Of a stretch of DNA of 64,000 nucleotides, positions 49,641-60,170 are shown in pieces; the first letter of the stretch is position 1; each line of letters opens with the position of its first letter. The stretch is from Pedobacter sp. (GTDB taxonomy: Bacteria > Bacteroidota > Bacteroidia > Sphingobacteriales > Sphingobacteriaceae). The notes beneath the pieces are model-generated. The model did no database searches. It saw only the letters and a program-made list of their open reading frames with translations, and had not been told where the DNA came from. The position numbers and the translations under genes are program-made. The DNA lies in assembly GCA_031119475.1 (NCBI GenBank), contig JAVHXV010000004.1:1-64000 (forward strand). The letters run 5' to 3'.

Positions 49641-50018
49641 ATGATCGACCAAAACAAAAACAATCTCCCCTTAGATTTATCCTATCTTAGTGAAATGTCT
49701 GGTGATAGTCCAGATTTCATGCTAGAAATGCTCGATGCCTTTCAGGCGCAGACGCCAATTACCATGGCGGAGCTCGAAAAGGCAGTCGTTGCCCAAGATT
49801 GGAAATCGGCTTCGGAAGCCGCACACAAGATCAAGCCGACATTTTATTACATGGGCCGGGAAGATGCCCGCGACCACATGCAGGAAATAGAACGGAATAC
49901 CCGCGAGCTGAAAGACCTTGACCAAATTCCCGCCGCATTCCAGGCTGTGAAAGATTTTGTAGTCGTCCTCTATCAACAGCTCGAAGCCGCAAAGGAAGAG
50001 CTGAAGAAAAGACTCTAG
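49641..50018 (+). CDS. Hpt domain-containing phosphotransfer protein
   Basis: FMLEMLDAFQAQTPITMAELEKAVVAQDWKSASEAAHKIKPTFYYMG. Confidence 0.85.
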   Translation: MIDQNKNNLPLDLSYLSEMSGDSPDFMLEMLDAFQAQTPITMAELEKAVVAQDWKSASEAAHKIKPTFYYMGREDARDHMQEIERNTRELKDLDQIPAAFQAVKDFVVVLYQQLEAAKEELKKRL

Positions 50019-50153
50019 GATTGATGAGGTGTTGGTTGTTTAGGTGTTGAGGCTGGATGAACAAATAACAATGACCAAATAACTAATGACTAATGACCAA
50101 TTTAGTGGGCAGTTTACAGTTCACAGTTTGTAGTTCAGAGTTTATATATTGCT

Positions 50154-50176
50154 GTCACCCTGAGCCTGTCGAAGGG
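50154..50176 (+). repeat. dispersed repeat GTCACCCTGAGCCTGTCGAAGGG
   Basis: Second copy of the element at 25826-25848. Confidence 0.85.
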
Positions 50177-50299
50177 CTAAAAAGGAGTTCTTAAGAAAGT
50201 GAAGGAGTTAATTTGAAGTTACCGGTTCACAATCTGCCACACTAAGCAACTCGTCAACCAACAACTAAACAACTAAAAAACTAAAAAACTAAACAACCA

Positions 50300-50794
50300 C
50301 TACACTCTTTTCACCAACAACGGATCAACTAACGTATACAATAGCTCTTGAAGTGTTTGTTTGGTGACGGGATGAATGGCTTCCGGAGCGATTTCTACCA
50401 GTGGCATCAATACAAATTTTCGTCGCTGCATTTCGGGATGTGGGATTTTAAGTACATCAGTCAGGTCAACGATTTCATTTCCATATAAAATGATGTCGAT
50501 ATCGATCAGGCGCGCGCCCCATTTTTCATGCCTGATGCGTCCCAACTCTTTTTCTATCCCCAATACGGCTTCCAATACCCCTAACGGCTCCAATTTTGTT
50601 TCTACAGCCAAGGCAAGGTTCAGAAAACTGGGCTGATCGGTATGGCCCCATGCGGCAGTTTCATAAAAGGCAGATTGCTGTACGACCTTTCCTACACGTT
50701 CTGCAATCAATTCGACCGCCTTCGCTAGGGCAAGTGTCCGGTCGCCAAGGTTGCTGCCGAGTAACAAATAGGTCTTGACCGTATCTAAATTCAT
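50300..50794 (-). CDS. folK: 2-amino-4-hydroxy-6-hydroxymethyldihydropteridine diphosphokinase
   Basis: YLLLGSNLGDR, SAFYETAAWGHTDQPSFLNLALAVET, RLIDIDIILYG, HPEMQRRKFVLMPLVEIAP. Confidence 0.95.
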   Translation of the reverse strand: MNLDTVKTYLLLGSNLGDRTLALAKAVELIAERVGKVVQQSAFYETAAWGHTDQPSFLNLALAVETKLEPLGVLEAVLGIEKELGRIRHEKWGARLIDIDIILYGNEIVDLTDVLKIPHPEMQRRKFVLMPLVEIAPEAIHPVTKQTLQELLYTLVDPLLVKRV

Positions 50795-50893
50795 GGAGCT
50801 GATTATTGGGCAAAATTAGCAAATATCGGCACCATTGATGAAAAAGATGCCATCCAGTTTTATATCTTTGCAAATTAAATAGTTAAGCTACAG

Positions 50894-52669
50894 ATGAAAG
50901 AATTTTTTAAATATGTTTTTGCTACGGTGGTCGGAATTGTACTTTCGAGCATTTTCCTTGCCTTCTTGTTTTTTATCATCATGGCAGGGTTCATTGCCTC
51001 CCTTGGCGATGACAAATTAGTAGAGGTAAAAACCAATTCCGTACTTTACCTCGACCTTGACCAGGCCATTACCGAGCGTACGCCAGATCGTTCCCTCTCG
51101 GGCATTCCCATTATCGGCAGCGGCGAAGGCCGGACCATCGGGTTTTATGATGTGATCAAAGCGCTCAAAAAAGCGAAGGACGATGATAAGATCGAAGCGG
51201 TATTCATCAATGTAAGCTCACCCCAGGCCGGCATGGCCACCATGCTGGAAGTGAGAAATGCCATCATCGATTTCAAAACCTCTAAAAAACCAATCATCGC
51301 CTATAGCGAAATCTATTCGCAGGGCGCCTATTACCTGGCGTCCGCAGCAGATAAAGTGTACCTCAATCCAGAAGGCGCACTCGAATTTAAGGGCTTCAGC
51401 TCAGAACTCACTTTTTTCAAAGGCGCGCTCGATAAATTAGGGATCGAAGCCCAGATTATCCGTGTGGGCAACTATAAAAGTGCTGTAGAACCTTTCATCA
51501 ATACCAAAATGAGCGATTATAACCGGAAACAGGTTACCGCTTATGTGAGCGGGCTCTATCGGACTTTCCTAAATGGCATCGCACAGACCAGGCACCTCTC
51601 GGCCGATAGCCTATACAATTGGGCAAACGACTATAAAATCCAATTCCCACAAGATGCGCTCGACCGCAAAATGGTCGATGGGCTAAAATACAAGGATCAA
51701 GTATTGGATGAATTGAAGAGCATTACTGGAAAGGACAAAAAAGATAATGTAAATACGGTAACCATCAATGATTACATTGCCAATCTCCCAAAAAGCAGCA
51801 GTGGTACCGGACAAGAAAAAGTAGCCGTGATCTATGCCAATGGAGAGATTGTGGGCGGCGAAGGCTCTGATGAGCAGATTGGTTCGGAGCGGATTTCAAG
51901 GGCGATCAGAAAAGCGAGGTTGGATGATCATGTCAAGGCCATAGTATTGCGCGTAAATTCGGGAGGTGGCAGTGCGCTTGCCTCTGATGTCATCTGGCGA
52001 GAAATCGTGCTGAGCAGAAAAGCTAAAAAACCTGTCATCGCTTCCTTTGGCGATGTGGCCGCATCTGGCGGATACTATATTGCCTGTGCAGCCGACAGCA
52101 TCTTTGTACAGCCCAATACCATTACCGGATCAATCGGCGTTTTTGGGATCATTCCCAACTTCCAGAATTTATTGAACAATAAATTAGGTATCACTTTCGA
52201 TGGTGTAAAAACTGGAAAATATGCCGATATCATGAGCGTAAACAGGCCATTGACCGCAGGTGAACGTTTCATCATCCAAAATGACGTTAACCATGTGTAC
52301 GATAGTTTTATTACCCGGGTGGCCGATGGACGTCAAAAAACCAAGGCTCAAATTGACAGTATTGGCGGCGGACATGTATGGATCGGTACAGATGCCATTA
52401 AAATTGGATTGGCAGATCGCATAGGCAGTTTTACCGATGCCATTAAGGCCGCAGCCAAAAAAGCCAAAATAAAAGAGTATAAGATCGTGGAATATCCTGA
52501 GCAGATCAGCCCGTTGAAAAATCTACTTTCAGATGCTTCAGAAAACATCCGGACCAATTATACCAAAAAGGAGCTTGGAGAACATTACCTGCTCTACAAA
52601 CAGATGCAAAAGGCCGCGACCCTATCGGGCATCCAGGCCAGGATGGATTACGAGATCAGGATTAGGTAG
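50894..52669 (+). CDS. sppA: signal peptide peptidase SppA, 67K type
   Basis: IIAYSEIYSQGAYYLASAADKVYLNPEGALEFKG; VLRVNSGGGSALASDVIWREI; DVAASGGYYIACAAD. Confidence 0.95.
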   Translation: MKEFFKYVFATVVGIVLSSIFLAFLFFIIMAGFIASLGDDKLVEVKTNSVLYLDLDQAITERTPDRSLSGIPIIGSGEGRTIGFYDVIKALKKAKDDDKIEAVFINVSSPQAGMATMLEVRNAIIDFKTSKKPIIAYSEIYSQGAYYLASAADKVYLNPEGALEFKGFSSELTFFKGALDKLGIEAQIIRVGNYKSAVEPFINTKMSDYNRKQVTAYVSGLYRTFLNGIAQTRHLSADSLYNWANDYKIQFPQDALDRKMVDGLKYKDQVLDELKSITGKDKKDNVNTVTINDYIANLPKSSSGTGQEKVAVIYANGEIVGGEGSDEQIGSERISRAIRKARLDDHVKAIVLRVNSGGGSALASDVIWREIVLSRKAKKPVIASFGDVAASGGYYIACAADSIFVQPNTITGSIGVFGIIPNFQNLLNNKLGITFDGVKTGKYADIMSVNRPLTAGERFIIQNDVNHVYDSFITRVADGRQKTKAQIDSIGGGHVWIGTDAIKIGLADRIGSFTDAIKAAAKKAKIKEYKIVEYPEQISPLKNLLSDASENIRTNYTKKELGEHYLLYKQMQKAATLSGIQARMDYEIRIR

Positions 52670-52688
52670 TGCGTTCACCGACCCTCAC

Positions 52689-52720
52689 AACCTCGCAGGT
52701 TCTTGAGAACCTGCGAGGTT
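52689..52720. repeat. palindrome AACCTCGCAGGTTCTTGAGAACCTGCGAGGTT (copy 2)
   Basis: One central mismatch relative to 23317-23348; lies between convergent genes. Confidence 0.95.
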
Positions 52721-52734
52721 GTTTAGTGGGTTGT

Positions 52735-53349
52735 CTAATTAGCCAATTTGGTCAATCCCGGTTTCAAGGTATAATAGCTTTCATTTAAAGCTTCGCCTTT
52801 GGCATGCACCGTAATTGCCCGGCTGATGTCGCGCAGGAACTCTACCGCTATTCCGTTCGATTGGGAATCATAAACTTTGATCGTGTCGCCCAAAACCGAA
52901 TCATAATAGACAGCAATTTGCTTAAAATCAGGGTACTTTACCTGAAAATTGGATAGGGTATTGCCATTGTTCAGACCATCATTGGTTTCGAACTTACTCG
53001 AAATTACACGGATCTGTTTAACTGCCTTGCTGGCCATGGTACTATCCTTATACGAAGAATAAATGGCCAGCTCATTTCTTTTGCCATTCGTCGTGTTCTT
53101 ACCATACCAGATGGCCCAGGCCTTTCCCATGGCTGCATCTCCGGCATCGGGCTTTCCTTTGATCGAGTCGACCTGCTGCACGTCCTGTCCCAAAAAGTAC
53201 CTGCCGATAGATTTTCCCGGTACGATCAACAATTTCTCTTCCACATCTGCTGTTGCCAAACTATCTGCATTGAGCTGAATGGTCTTTGATGAATTGTTGC
53301 AGGAAACCAAAATTCCAAAAATAATAAAGTATAGCCAATTGATTTTCAT
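52735..53349 (-). CDS. hypothetical lipoprotein
   Basis: MKINWLYFIIFGILVSCNNSSKTI lipobox; the longer ORF start would overlap polX antisense, so it was trimmed. Confidence 0.75.
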   Translation of the reverse strand: MKINWLYFIIFGILVSCNNSSKTIQLNADSLATADVEEKLLIVPGKSIGRYFLGQDVQQVDSIKGKPDAGDAAMGKAWAIWYGKNTTNGKRNELAIYSSYKDSTMASKAVKQIRVISSKFETNDGLNNGNTLSNFQVKYPDFKQIAVYYDSVLGDTIKVYDSQSNGIAVEFLRDISRAITVHAKGEALNESYYTLKPGLTKLAN

Positions 53350-53430
53350 ACGGATAGAACAAACCACTGGAGATATTGTGTTCACAATTTTATTATCACA
53401 TCTTGCCGTATATTTCCTAATTTTACAGCA

Positions 53431-55122
53431 ATGGAAAACAAAACCATCGCCCGTACCTTGCGGCTGTTGTCGCAGCTCATGGAATTGCACGACCACAATC
53501 CTTTCAAGATCAAATCGGTAGCGAACGCGGCCTTTAAAATAGATAAACTCCCATTTCCCATTGCTAAAAAACCCGCTGAAGAAATCAGTACCATAGATGG
53601 GATTGGCAAAAGCATCGCTTCGAAAGTCATCGAGCTCCTCGAAAAAGGAACCATCCAAGAATTGGAAGACCTGCTCCTCAATACCCCACCGGGCATTGTA
53701 GAAATGCTGGGCATTAAAGGCATAGGTCCTAAAAAAATTGCCACCATCTGGCACGAACTCCAAATTGAAAATGTTGGCGAACTCTATTATGCCTGTAACG
53801 AAAATAGGCTGGTTGAGGCCAAAGGATTCGGACTAAAAACTCAGGAAGAAATTAAAAGGGTCATCGAGTTTAAGATGGCTGCCAATGGCAAGTTCATTTA
53901 CGCCCATATTGAACATGCCGTTAATGAATTGGAGCAGCAGTTTGTAAGTTGGGCAAAACAGTTGGATCCAAATGCCCTCGTTGGCCTAACAGGTGATTTT
54001 AGACGCCGCTGCGAAGTCATCGAAGAAATTTTCGTCATTATCGGAACAGCAGATCGGGCATTGTTGGAAGGCAAGCTGGAATCTTTCCCAGATTTGGATC
54101 TCAAATCCATCGGGCAAGATGAGTTTGCCGCACATACGACAGGTGGCCTGCACATCCGTGTGATGATGGTAGCAACCGAAGCATTTTATCTCCATTATTT
54201 CAAACATACCGGAAATGAGGCCCACGTTTCAGAAGTTTTGGCCATGGCCGGAAACGGCCCATTTACCAGTGAAGAGGACATTTACCGGAAAGCTGGACTC
54301 ACTTTTGTGGAGCCAGAACTCCGGGAAGGCCTGAATGAACTGGTACTTTCTGCGTCGAAACAATTGCCAAATCTATTGAACGATGCCGACCTCAAAGGAA
54401 GTTTGCACAACCATTCAGATTGGAGCGATGGGGTAAATACCTTGGAAGAAATGGCCCTATATTGCAGGGATGAACTCCACTTGGAATACCTCGGTATCTG
54501 CGACCACTCCAAATCTGCATTTTATGCCAAAGGCCTGAACGAGCAGCGGGTGTATGCCCAGCACCAACAGATCAACGAGCTCAATGCCAGACTGGCTCCA
54601 TTTAAGATTTTTAAGGGTATAGAAAGCGACATCCTGAACGATGGCGCTTTGGACTATAGCGATGACATCCTCCAAACATTCGATTTTGTAGTTGCCTCTG
54701 TTCACAGCAATTTAAGGATGGATAAAGAAAAGGCTACGCAGAGACTGATCAAAGCGATTGAAAATCCATATACAACGATATTGGGCCATCCCACAGGCCG
54801 GTTATTGTTGAGCAGGAAAGGCTATGAAATCGATTATCAAAAAGTTATCGATGCCTGTGCAGCCAACCATGTGGTGATCGAAATCAATGCCAATCCGCTT
54901 CGGCTTGATCTCGACTGGCGCTGGCACCGCTATGCACTAGAAAAGGGAGTGCTGTTGGCCGTTAACCCAGATGCCCACCGCAGGGAAGGTTTTCATGACA
55001 TGAGGTTTGGTGTAATGGCCGGAAGAAAGGGAGGATTGACAGCTGACAAATGTTTGAATGCATTTTCTTTAGAAGAAATAACGGATTACTTCCAAGAAAA
55101 TAGACGACTTAAATTATCATAA
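53431..55122 (+). CDS. polX: DNA polymerase X / PHP-domain protein
   Basis: HhH IDGIGKSIASKVIELLEKG, LGIKGIGPKKIATIWHEL; PHP HNHSDWSDGVNTLEEMA, EIDYQKVIDACAANHVVIEINANPLRLDLD. Confidence 0.93.
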   Translation: MENKTIARTLRLLSQLMELHDHNPFKIKSVANAAFKIDKLPFPIAKKPAEEISTIDGIGKSIASKVIELLEKGTIQELEDLLLNTPPGIVEMLGIKGIGPKKIATIWHELQIENVGELYYACNENRLVEAKGFGLKTQEEIKRVIEFKMAANGKFIYAHIEHAVNELEQQFVSWAKQLDPNALVGLTGDFRRRCEVIEEIFVIIGTADRALLEGKLESFPDLDLKSIGQDEFAAHTTGGLHIRVMMVATEAFYLHYFKHTGNEAHVSEVLAMAGNGPFTSEEDIYRKAGLTFVEPELREGLNELVLSASKQLPNLLNDADLKGSLHNHSDWSDGVNTLEEMALYCRDELHLEYLGICDHSKSAFYAKGLNEQRVYAQHQQINELNARLAPFKIFKGIESDILNDGALDYSDDILQTFDFVVASVHSNLRMDKEKATQRLIKAIENPYTTILGHPTGRLLLSRKGYEIDYQKVIDACAANHVVIEINANPLRLDLDWRWHRYALEKGVLLAVNPDAHRREGFHDMRFGVMAGRKGGLTADKCLNAFSLEEITDYFQENRRLKLS

Positions 55123-55847
55123 TGGCAGACAAGTATATATTTTGCATGAAATGGGGAACACTCTATGGCCCCGAATATGTGAATCGTTTATATTCGATGG
55201 TTAAGCGAAACTTAAACTATGAATTTAAGATGGTCTGCTTTACCGACAACGATCAAGGGATTATAACTGACGTGCAATGTTTTCCCATCCCTGAAATGGA
55301 GCTGCCGGGCGGATTGCCGGAGCGCATGTGGAAGAAGCTTTCTACGCTCAAGGCAGACTTATACGGTTTACAGGGCACTGCCCTTTTCCTTGACCTGGAT
55401 ATTGTAATCGTCGATTCGCTGGATCCTTTTTTTGATCATCCAGGTGAATTCCTGATCATCAAAGACTATAAAAAACAATGGCGCATAACTGGGAACTCTT
55501 CTGTTTATCGGTTTGAAATCGGCAAACACGGATATGTATTTGATGATTTTCTGCTTAACTTTAATGAGATCAGGAAAAAGCACCGCAACGAACAGGAATA
55601 TCTGACACAGGCCATCTACGACAAAGGAAAACTGGCTTATTGGCCTAAGGAGTGGTGCCCGAGCTATAAATATGATTGTGTTTCTAAAATTCCGTTTGCA
55701 TTTTGGGCCACTCCCAGAATTCCAGCCGGTGCGAAGATCATCATCTTCCATGGAGAGATCAATCCACACAAGGCGATAAAAGGTGGAAGAGGAAAATGGT
55801 ACCGTTATGTAAAACCAGCGCCCTGGGTGGCGGAATATTGGAAATAA
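55122..55847 (+). CDS. glycosyltransferase-like protein
   Basis: FCMKWGTLYGPEYVNRLYSMVKRNL...MWKKLSTLKADLYGLQGTALFLDLDIVIVDSLDPFF. Confidence 0.75.
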   Translation: MADKYIFCMKWGTLYGPEYVNRLYSMVKRNLNYEFKMVCFTDNDQGIITDVQCFPIPEMELPGGLPERMWKKLSTLKADLYGLQGTALFLDLDIVIVDSLDPFFDHPGEFLIIKDYKKQWRITGNSSVYRFEIGKHGYVFDDFLLNFNEIRKKHRNEQEYLTQAIYDKGKLAYWPKEWCPSYKYDCVSKIPFAFWATPRIPAGAKIIIFHGEINPHKAIKGGRGKWYRYVKPAPWVAEYWK

Positions 55848-55911
55848 CTTCCAGTTGCCTGTTGAAGGTTGCAAGTCTCCTACAACACACAACTGTCAAC
55901 CTGAAACAAAA

Positions 55912-56412
55912 ATGAAACAATTGGTACTCATCCGTCACGCAAAATCAGATTGGGGCAGCTTGGAGCTGGATGATTTTGATCGGCCCTTAAATAAACGCGG
56001 AAAAGCAAATGCGCCAGACATGGGCGAACGGTTGGCCAAACAGCAGATCATTCCCGATCTGATCGTAAGCAGTCCTGCCCTACGTGCCATCACCACCGCA
56101 AATTTCTTTGCCAATGCCTGGGAAATGCCAAGTTCAGGGATAAAAAAGGAGCCAAAAATCTACGAAGCCAGCGCAAAGACATTGTTGGGCATCATCAATA
56201 ATTTCGATAACCAATATGACCGTATTGCCCTGTTCGGACACAATCCCGGCCTTACCGACCTGGTCAACTATCTAGATGGGCATTTGAGCAACCTCCCTAC
56301 TTGCGGCGTGGTCATGCTCGAATTTCCTTTTGAGGATTGGGCAATGGTCAGTGCCGATAGCGGGAAGATCTTGTTGTACGATTACCCAAAAAGCGAAGGC
56401 GATTTAGATTAA
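55912..56412 (+). CDS. SixA-like histidine phosphatase
   Basis: MKQLVLIRHAKSDWGSLELDDFDRPLNKRGKANAPDMG; start placed at the internal ATG. Confidence 0.88.
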   Translation: MKQLVLIRHAKSDWGSLELDDFDRPLNKRGKANAPDMGERLAKQQIIPDLIVSSPALRAITTANFFANAWEMPSSGIKKEPKIYEASAKTLLGIINNFDNQYDRIALFGHNPGLTDLVNYLDGHLSNLPTCGVVMLEFPFEDWAMVSADSGKILLYDYPKSEGDLD

Positions 56413-56417
56413 TAAAC

Positions 56418-56786
56418 ATGGCCAAAAAACCCATTCCATTTGATTTTATATTAGATTATCTCTATCCTTTAGACATTACGATAAAATCGATGTTTGGGGT
56501 AACCACACTCTATCTTGGTGAAAAAATCTTGCTGGGCCTAAGACAAAAGCACGATTCCACAGCAAGTGATGGAATTTGGATGGCCACAAACAGGGAACAC
56601 CATGCCAGCCTTAAAACTGACCTGCCTTCCTTAACCTCTATCCCCGTACTTGGCGAAGAAGTGACCAGTTGGCAACTGCTCCCAGAAGACGATGAAAATT
56701 TTGAGGCGAAGGCCATTAAGATCTGTGAACTTATCAAAAAGCATGATCCCAGGATCGGAAACATCCCTAAGAAAAAACGTAAGTAG
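56418..56786 (+). CDS. conserved hypothetical protein (possibly TfoX-N-like)
   Basis: 122 aa; KSMFGVTTLYLGEKILLGLRQK. Confidence 0.65.
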   Translation: MAKKPIPFDFILDYLYPLDITIKSMFGVTTLYLGEKILLGLRQKHDSTASDGIWMATNREHHASLKTDLPSLTSIPVLGEEVTSWQLLPEDDENFEAKAIKICELIKKHDPRIGNIPKKKRK

Positions 56787-56957
56787 GTGTTTGGTTGGTT
56801 AGGTGTTTGGTTGGTTAGTTGTTTGGTTGTTTAGTTGATTGGTTGTTTAGATGATTAATTGATTATTTGGGAGCTAATTATTGGATCTTGACCTGCTCAC
56901 CGCCTCAACAACTCAACAATTAACCAGTTAACCGATTAACCAATTAACCAATCAAAT
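56787..56957. repeat. low-complexity repeats (GGTTGGTTAGGTGTTT; TTAACCAG/TTAACCAA)
   Basis: Imperfect 7-8 bp units between convergent genes. Confidence 0.85.
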
Positions 56958-57820
56958 CAAAACTTCAAATGCTTCACCGTTGCACCTCCATTAATGAGCT
57001 GTTTTAGCGAGTCGATGCCGATCCTTAAATGGGTATCTACGTAATTGGTCGTAACCGAGCTATCACTTTCAGCAGTTTTTACGCCTTCTGGGATCATCGG
57101 CTGATCTGAGACCAACAGCAATGCGCCTGTCGGAATTTTATTGGCAAAGCCGGTGGTAAAAATGGTAGCCGTTTCCATGTCTACGGCCATGGCCCGCAGG
57201 CTCTTGAGATACTTTTTAAAATCCTTATCATGCTCCCATACACGCCTATTGGTGGTATAGCAGGTTCCCGTCCAATAATCTCTGGAATGGTCGCGAATGG
57301 TTGTCGAAATTGCCTTTTGGAGGGCGAAAGATGGCAGTGCAGGTACTTCAGCGGGCAAATAGTCGTTGGAGGTTCCTTCTCCCCGTATGGCAGCAATAGG
57401 CAGGATCAGATCGCCAAGCTGGTTCTTTTTCTTCAATCCCCCACACTTTCCCAAAAATAGCACGGCCTTTGGTGCGATTGCCGTAAGCAGGTCCATCATG
57501 GTAGCGGCCATCGGGCTTCCCATCCCAAAATTGATAATGGTAATGCCATTTGCGGTAACGCTCTGCATGGGCTTATCCAGCCCCATAATGGGAGCATTAT
57601 CATGCCACTCGGAAAACATGCTGAGGTACTTGCTAAAGTTGGTCAACAAAATATATTTGCCAAATTCTTCGAGCGGCCTACCAGTGTAGCGCGGGAGCCA
57701 GTTCTTTACGATATCCTCTTTAGACTTCAATCCAGATTTCACCGGACTTTCTATCTCTTTTACTTTTTTAGCTTTTCGTACAATTTTTTCGTCTTGTTTT
57801 ACTTCTTTTTCTTCGTTCAT
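56957..57820 (-). CDS. amn: AMP nucleosidase
   Basis: ITIINFGMGSPMAATMMDLLTAIAPKAVLFLGKCGGL; RGEGTSNDYLPAEVPALPSF; AVDMETATIFTTGFAN; start trimmed to MNEEKEV. Confidence 0.9.
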   Translation of the reverse strand: MNEEKEVKQDEKIVRKAKKVKEIESPVKSGLKSKEDIVKNWLPRYTGRPLEEFGKYILLTNFSKYLSMFSEWHDNAPIMGLDKPMQSVTANGITIINFGMGSPMAATMMDLLTAIAPKAVLFLGKCGGLKKKNQLGDLILPIAAIRGEGTSNDYLPAEVPALPSFALQKAISTTIRDHSRDYWTGTCYTTNRRVWEHDKDFKKYLKSLRAMAVDMETATIFTTGFANKIPTGALLLVSDQPMIPEGVKTAESDSSVTTNYVDTHLRIGIDSLKQLINGGATVKHLKF

Positions 57821-57879
57821 ACGTTGCGTTCTTTTCTTAAATATAATAATTTTTAGTGGCCAATGGCTGATCGTTAATG

Positions 57880-58070
57880 GATGGTAGATGTTAGATTTTA
57901 GATTGTAGATGATAGACATTAGATATTAGAAGTTAGATATTAGAGATCAGCTTGTTTCAGTCTCATTGACGATATGACATGAACACTAACGATAAGCGAT
58001 CAACTATGAACTATTAACTACTAACTATTAGCTATGAACTACTAACTATTAACTATTAACTATCGGCTGC
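57880..58070. repeat. low-complexity repeats (TTAGATGTTAGAT; AACTATT 7-mers)
   Basis: tgttagattttagattgtagatgatagac and actattaactattaac. Confidence 0.85.
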
Positions 58071-58072
58071 CT

Positions 58073-58108
58073 TAAAAAAAATCCCCTAGATTTTCTAGAG
58101 GATTTTTC
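58073..58108 (-). terminator. terminator downstream of clpX
   Basis: AAATCCCCTAGA-TTT-TCTAGAGGATTT stem with a T-run on the minus strand. Confidence 0.65.
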
Positions 58109-58109
58109 T

Positions 58110-59348
58110 TTATGCGGCTTTCAGCTTTTTAAAATCTGCCTTTTCAAATTTCTCTATGGCATAATCCAGTGTGATGTGCAATTCCTTTACGCCTTCATCA
58201 GATGGTGTATCGTACATGGCATCGAGCATGATCGCTTCACAGATGGATCTCAATCCGCGGGCGCCCAACTTGTATTCCATTGCCTTGTTGACAATAAAAT
58301 CTAGCACCTCTTCTTCAAAGACCAGGTTTACGTCTTCATATTCGAACAGCTTGGTGTACTGTTTCATCAGTGAATTTTTTGGCGCGGTAAGGATATTCCT
58401 CAAGGCATCAATATCAAGTGGATTAAGGTGCGTCAGGACAGGAACACGACCAATCAGTTCAGGAATGAGGCCAAACGATTTCAGGTCCTGCGGCGTAATG
58501 TATTTATACAAATTTTTAAGATCCAGATCCGCTTCATCCTTCTTCACCTTATAACCAACGGCCTGTGTGCGTAGGCGATTGGCAATCTTACGTTCGATAC
58601 CATCAAAAGCTCCTCCACAGATGAACAGGATGTTGTTGGTATTTACAGGGATCATTTTTTGGTCTGGATGCTTCCTTCCGCCCTGTGGCGGCACATTGAC
58701 AATGGTACCTTCCAATATTTTCAGCAGGGCCTGTTGTACACCTTCTCCAGACACGTCCCTGGTGATAGAGGGATTATCGCTCTTGCGCGCAACTTTATCC
58801 ACCTCGTCAATATACACAATCCCACGTTCCGCTGCTGCCACATCATAATCTGCCGCTTGGAGCAGTCGGGTCAAGATGCTTTCCACATCTTCTCCAACGT
58901 AGCCAGCTTCTGTCAGTACGGTCGCATCAACGATACAAAATGGCACATGCAAGATTTTGGCGATCGTTTTGGCGAGCAAAGTTTTACCGGTACCTGTTTC
59001 GCCGACCAACATGATGTTGGACTTCTCGATTTCTACTTCATCTTTGTCTATTTTTTGGCTCAGGCGTTTGTAGTGATTATACACGGCTACAGACAGTACT
59101 TTTTTGGCATCATCCTGCCCGATCACATATTGATCGATGTGCGCCTTGATCTCTGCAGGTTTCAACAACCTAAAGGATTCGTCAAAAGCCTTACTTTTTT
59201 TATTGCCCAGTTCCTGCGCCAAGAGCACATTGGCTTGGGTTACGCATTTATCGCAGATGTAGGCATCCATACCTTCGATCAGCATCAGCGTATCTTGCTT
59301 CGGCGAATTACAGAATGAGCAACGGGAATCTTTACTTTGTTTTGCCAT
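58110..59348 (-). CDS. clpX: ATP-dependent Clp protease ATP-binding subunit ClpX
   Basis: [27 protein letters not shown] zinc finger; [34 protein letters not shown]. Confidence 0.97.
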   Translation of the reverse strand: MAKQSKDSRCSFCNSPKQDTLMLIEGMDAYICDKCVTQANVLLAQELGNKKSKAFDESFRLLKPAEIKAHIDQYVIGQDDAKKVLSVAVYNHYKRLSQKIDKDEVEIEKSNIMLVGETGTGKTLLAKTIAKILHVPFCIVDATVLTEAGYVGEDVESILTRLLQAADYDVAAAERGIVYIDEVDKVARKSDNPSITRDVSGEGVQQALLKILEGTIVNVPPQGGRKHPDQKMIPVNTNNILFICGGAFDGIERKIANRLRTQAVGYKVKKDEADLDLKNLYKYITPQDLKSFGLIPELIGRVPVLTHLNPLDIDALRNILTAPKNSLMKQYTKLFEYEDVNLVFEEEVLDFIVNKAMEYKLGARGLRSICEAIMLDAMYDTPSDEGVKELHITLDYAIEKFEKADFKKLKAA

Positions 59349-59429
59349 ATTTTTGTGTTGTGAGTTGTAAGTTAAAGGTTGAAGGTTGAAATGTTAACCT
59401 GCAACTTAAAACCTACAACTTGTAACTAA

Positions 59430-60116
59430 TTACTTATCGCCCCCAAGCACCTCATCAATCATACCAAACTCTTTTGCTTCCTGGGCTTTCATCCAGTAAT
59501 CGCGGTCTGAAGCTTTTTCTACCCATTCATAAGACTGACCAGAATGTTTAGAAATGATATCATATAGTTCTTTTTTCAATTTCAACATTTCGCGCAGGTT
59601 AATTTCCATATCCGACGCTACGCCCTGTGCACCTCCAGAAGGCTGGTGGATCATCACCCTGGAGTGGGTCAGTGCCGCACGTTTCCCTTCTGCCCCAGCC
59701 ACAAGGAGCACCGCACCCATAGAGGCTGCCATTCCGGTACAGATGGTCGCCACATCAGGTGAGATGTATTGCATCGTGTCATAAATCCCAAGTCCGGCAT
59801 ATACCGATCCGCCAGGAGAGTTGATGTAGATCTGGATGTCCCGGTTGGCATCAGTAGACTGTAGGAAAAGGAGCTGCGCCTGAATGATGTTGGCGTTTTG
59901 GTCATAGATGGCATCGCCCAAAAAGATAATGCGATCCATCATCAAACGGGAGAATACGTCCATTTGGGCCACATTCAATTGGCGTTCTTCGATGATATAA
60001 GGCGTCATCGATTGAGGTGAACTATTGGTTGCACCGATATAACGATCTACATTTAAACCGTTGATCCTATGATGCTTAACTGCATATTTTCTGAATTCGT
60101 CTTTGTCTAATTTCAT
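59430..60116 (-). CDS. clpP: ATP-dependent Clp protease proteolytic subunit ClpP
   Basis: YINSPGGSVYAGLGIYDTMQYI, CTGMAASMGAVLL, RVMIHQPSGGAQG. Confidence 0.97.
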   Translation of the reverse strand: MKLDKDEFRKYAVKHHRINGLNVDRYIGATNSSPQSMTPYIIEERQLNVAQMDVFSRLMMDRIIFLGDAIYDQNANIIQAQLLFLQSTDANRDIQIYINSPGGSVYAGLGIYDTMQYISPDVATICTGMAASMGAVLLVAGAEGKRAALTHSRVMIHQPSGGAQGVASDMEINLREMLKLKKELYDIISKHSGQSYEWVEKASDRDYWMKAQEAKEFGMIDEVLGGDK

Positions 60117-60121
60117 GGGTT

Positions 60122-60139
60122 TAGCGTTTGGCGTTTGGC
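60122..60139. repeat. 18-bp inverted-repeat arm TAGCGTTTGGCGTTTGGC
   Basis: Perfect reverse complement of 60602-60619. Confidence 0.9.
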
Positions 60140-60170
60140 GATGAGCTTACCCACTCTCCAAACGGAATAA

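Noticed and set aside
52735-53763. 342-aa ORF start
   Set aside because: N-terminal ~138 codons run antisense to polX; a lipoprotein start with a lipobox at 53349 is much more likely.
58659-59318. 219-aa plus-strand ORF
   Set aside because: Antisense to clpX; low-quality composition.
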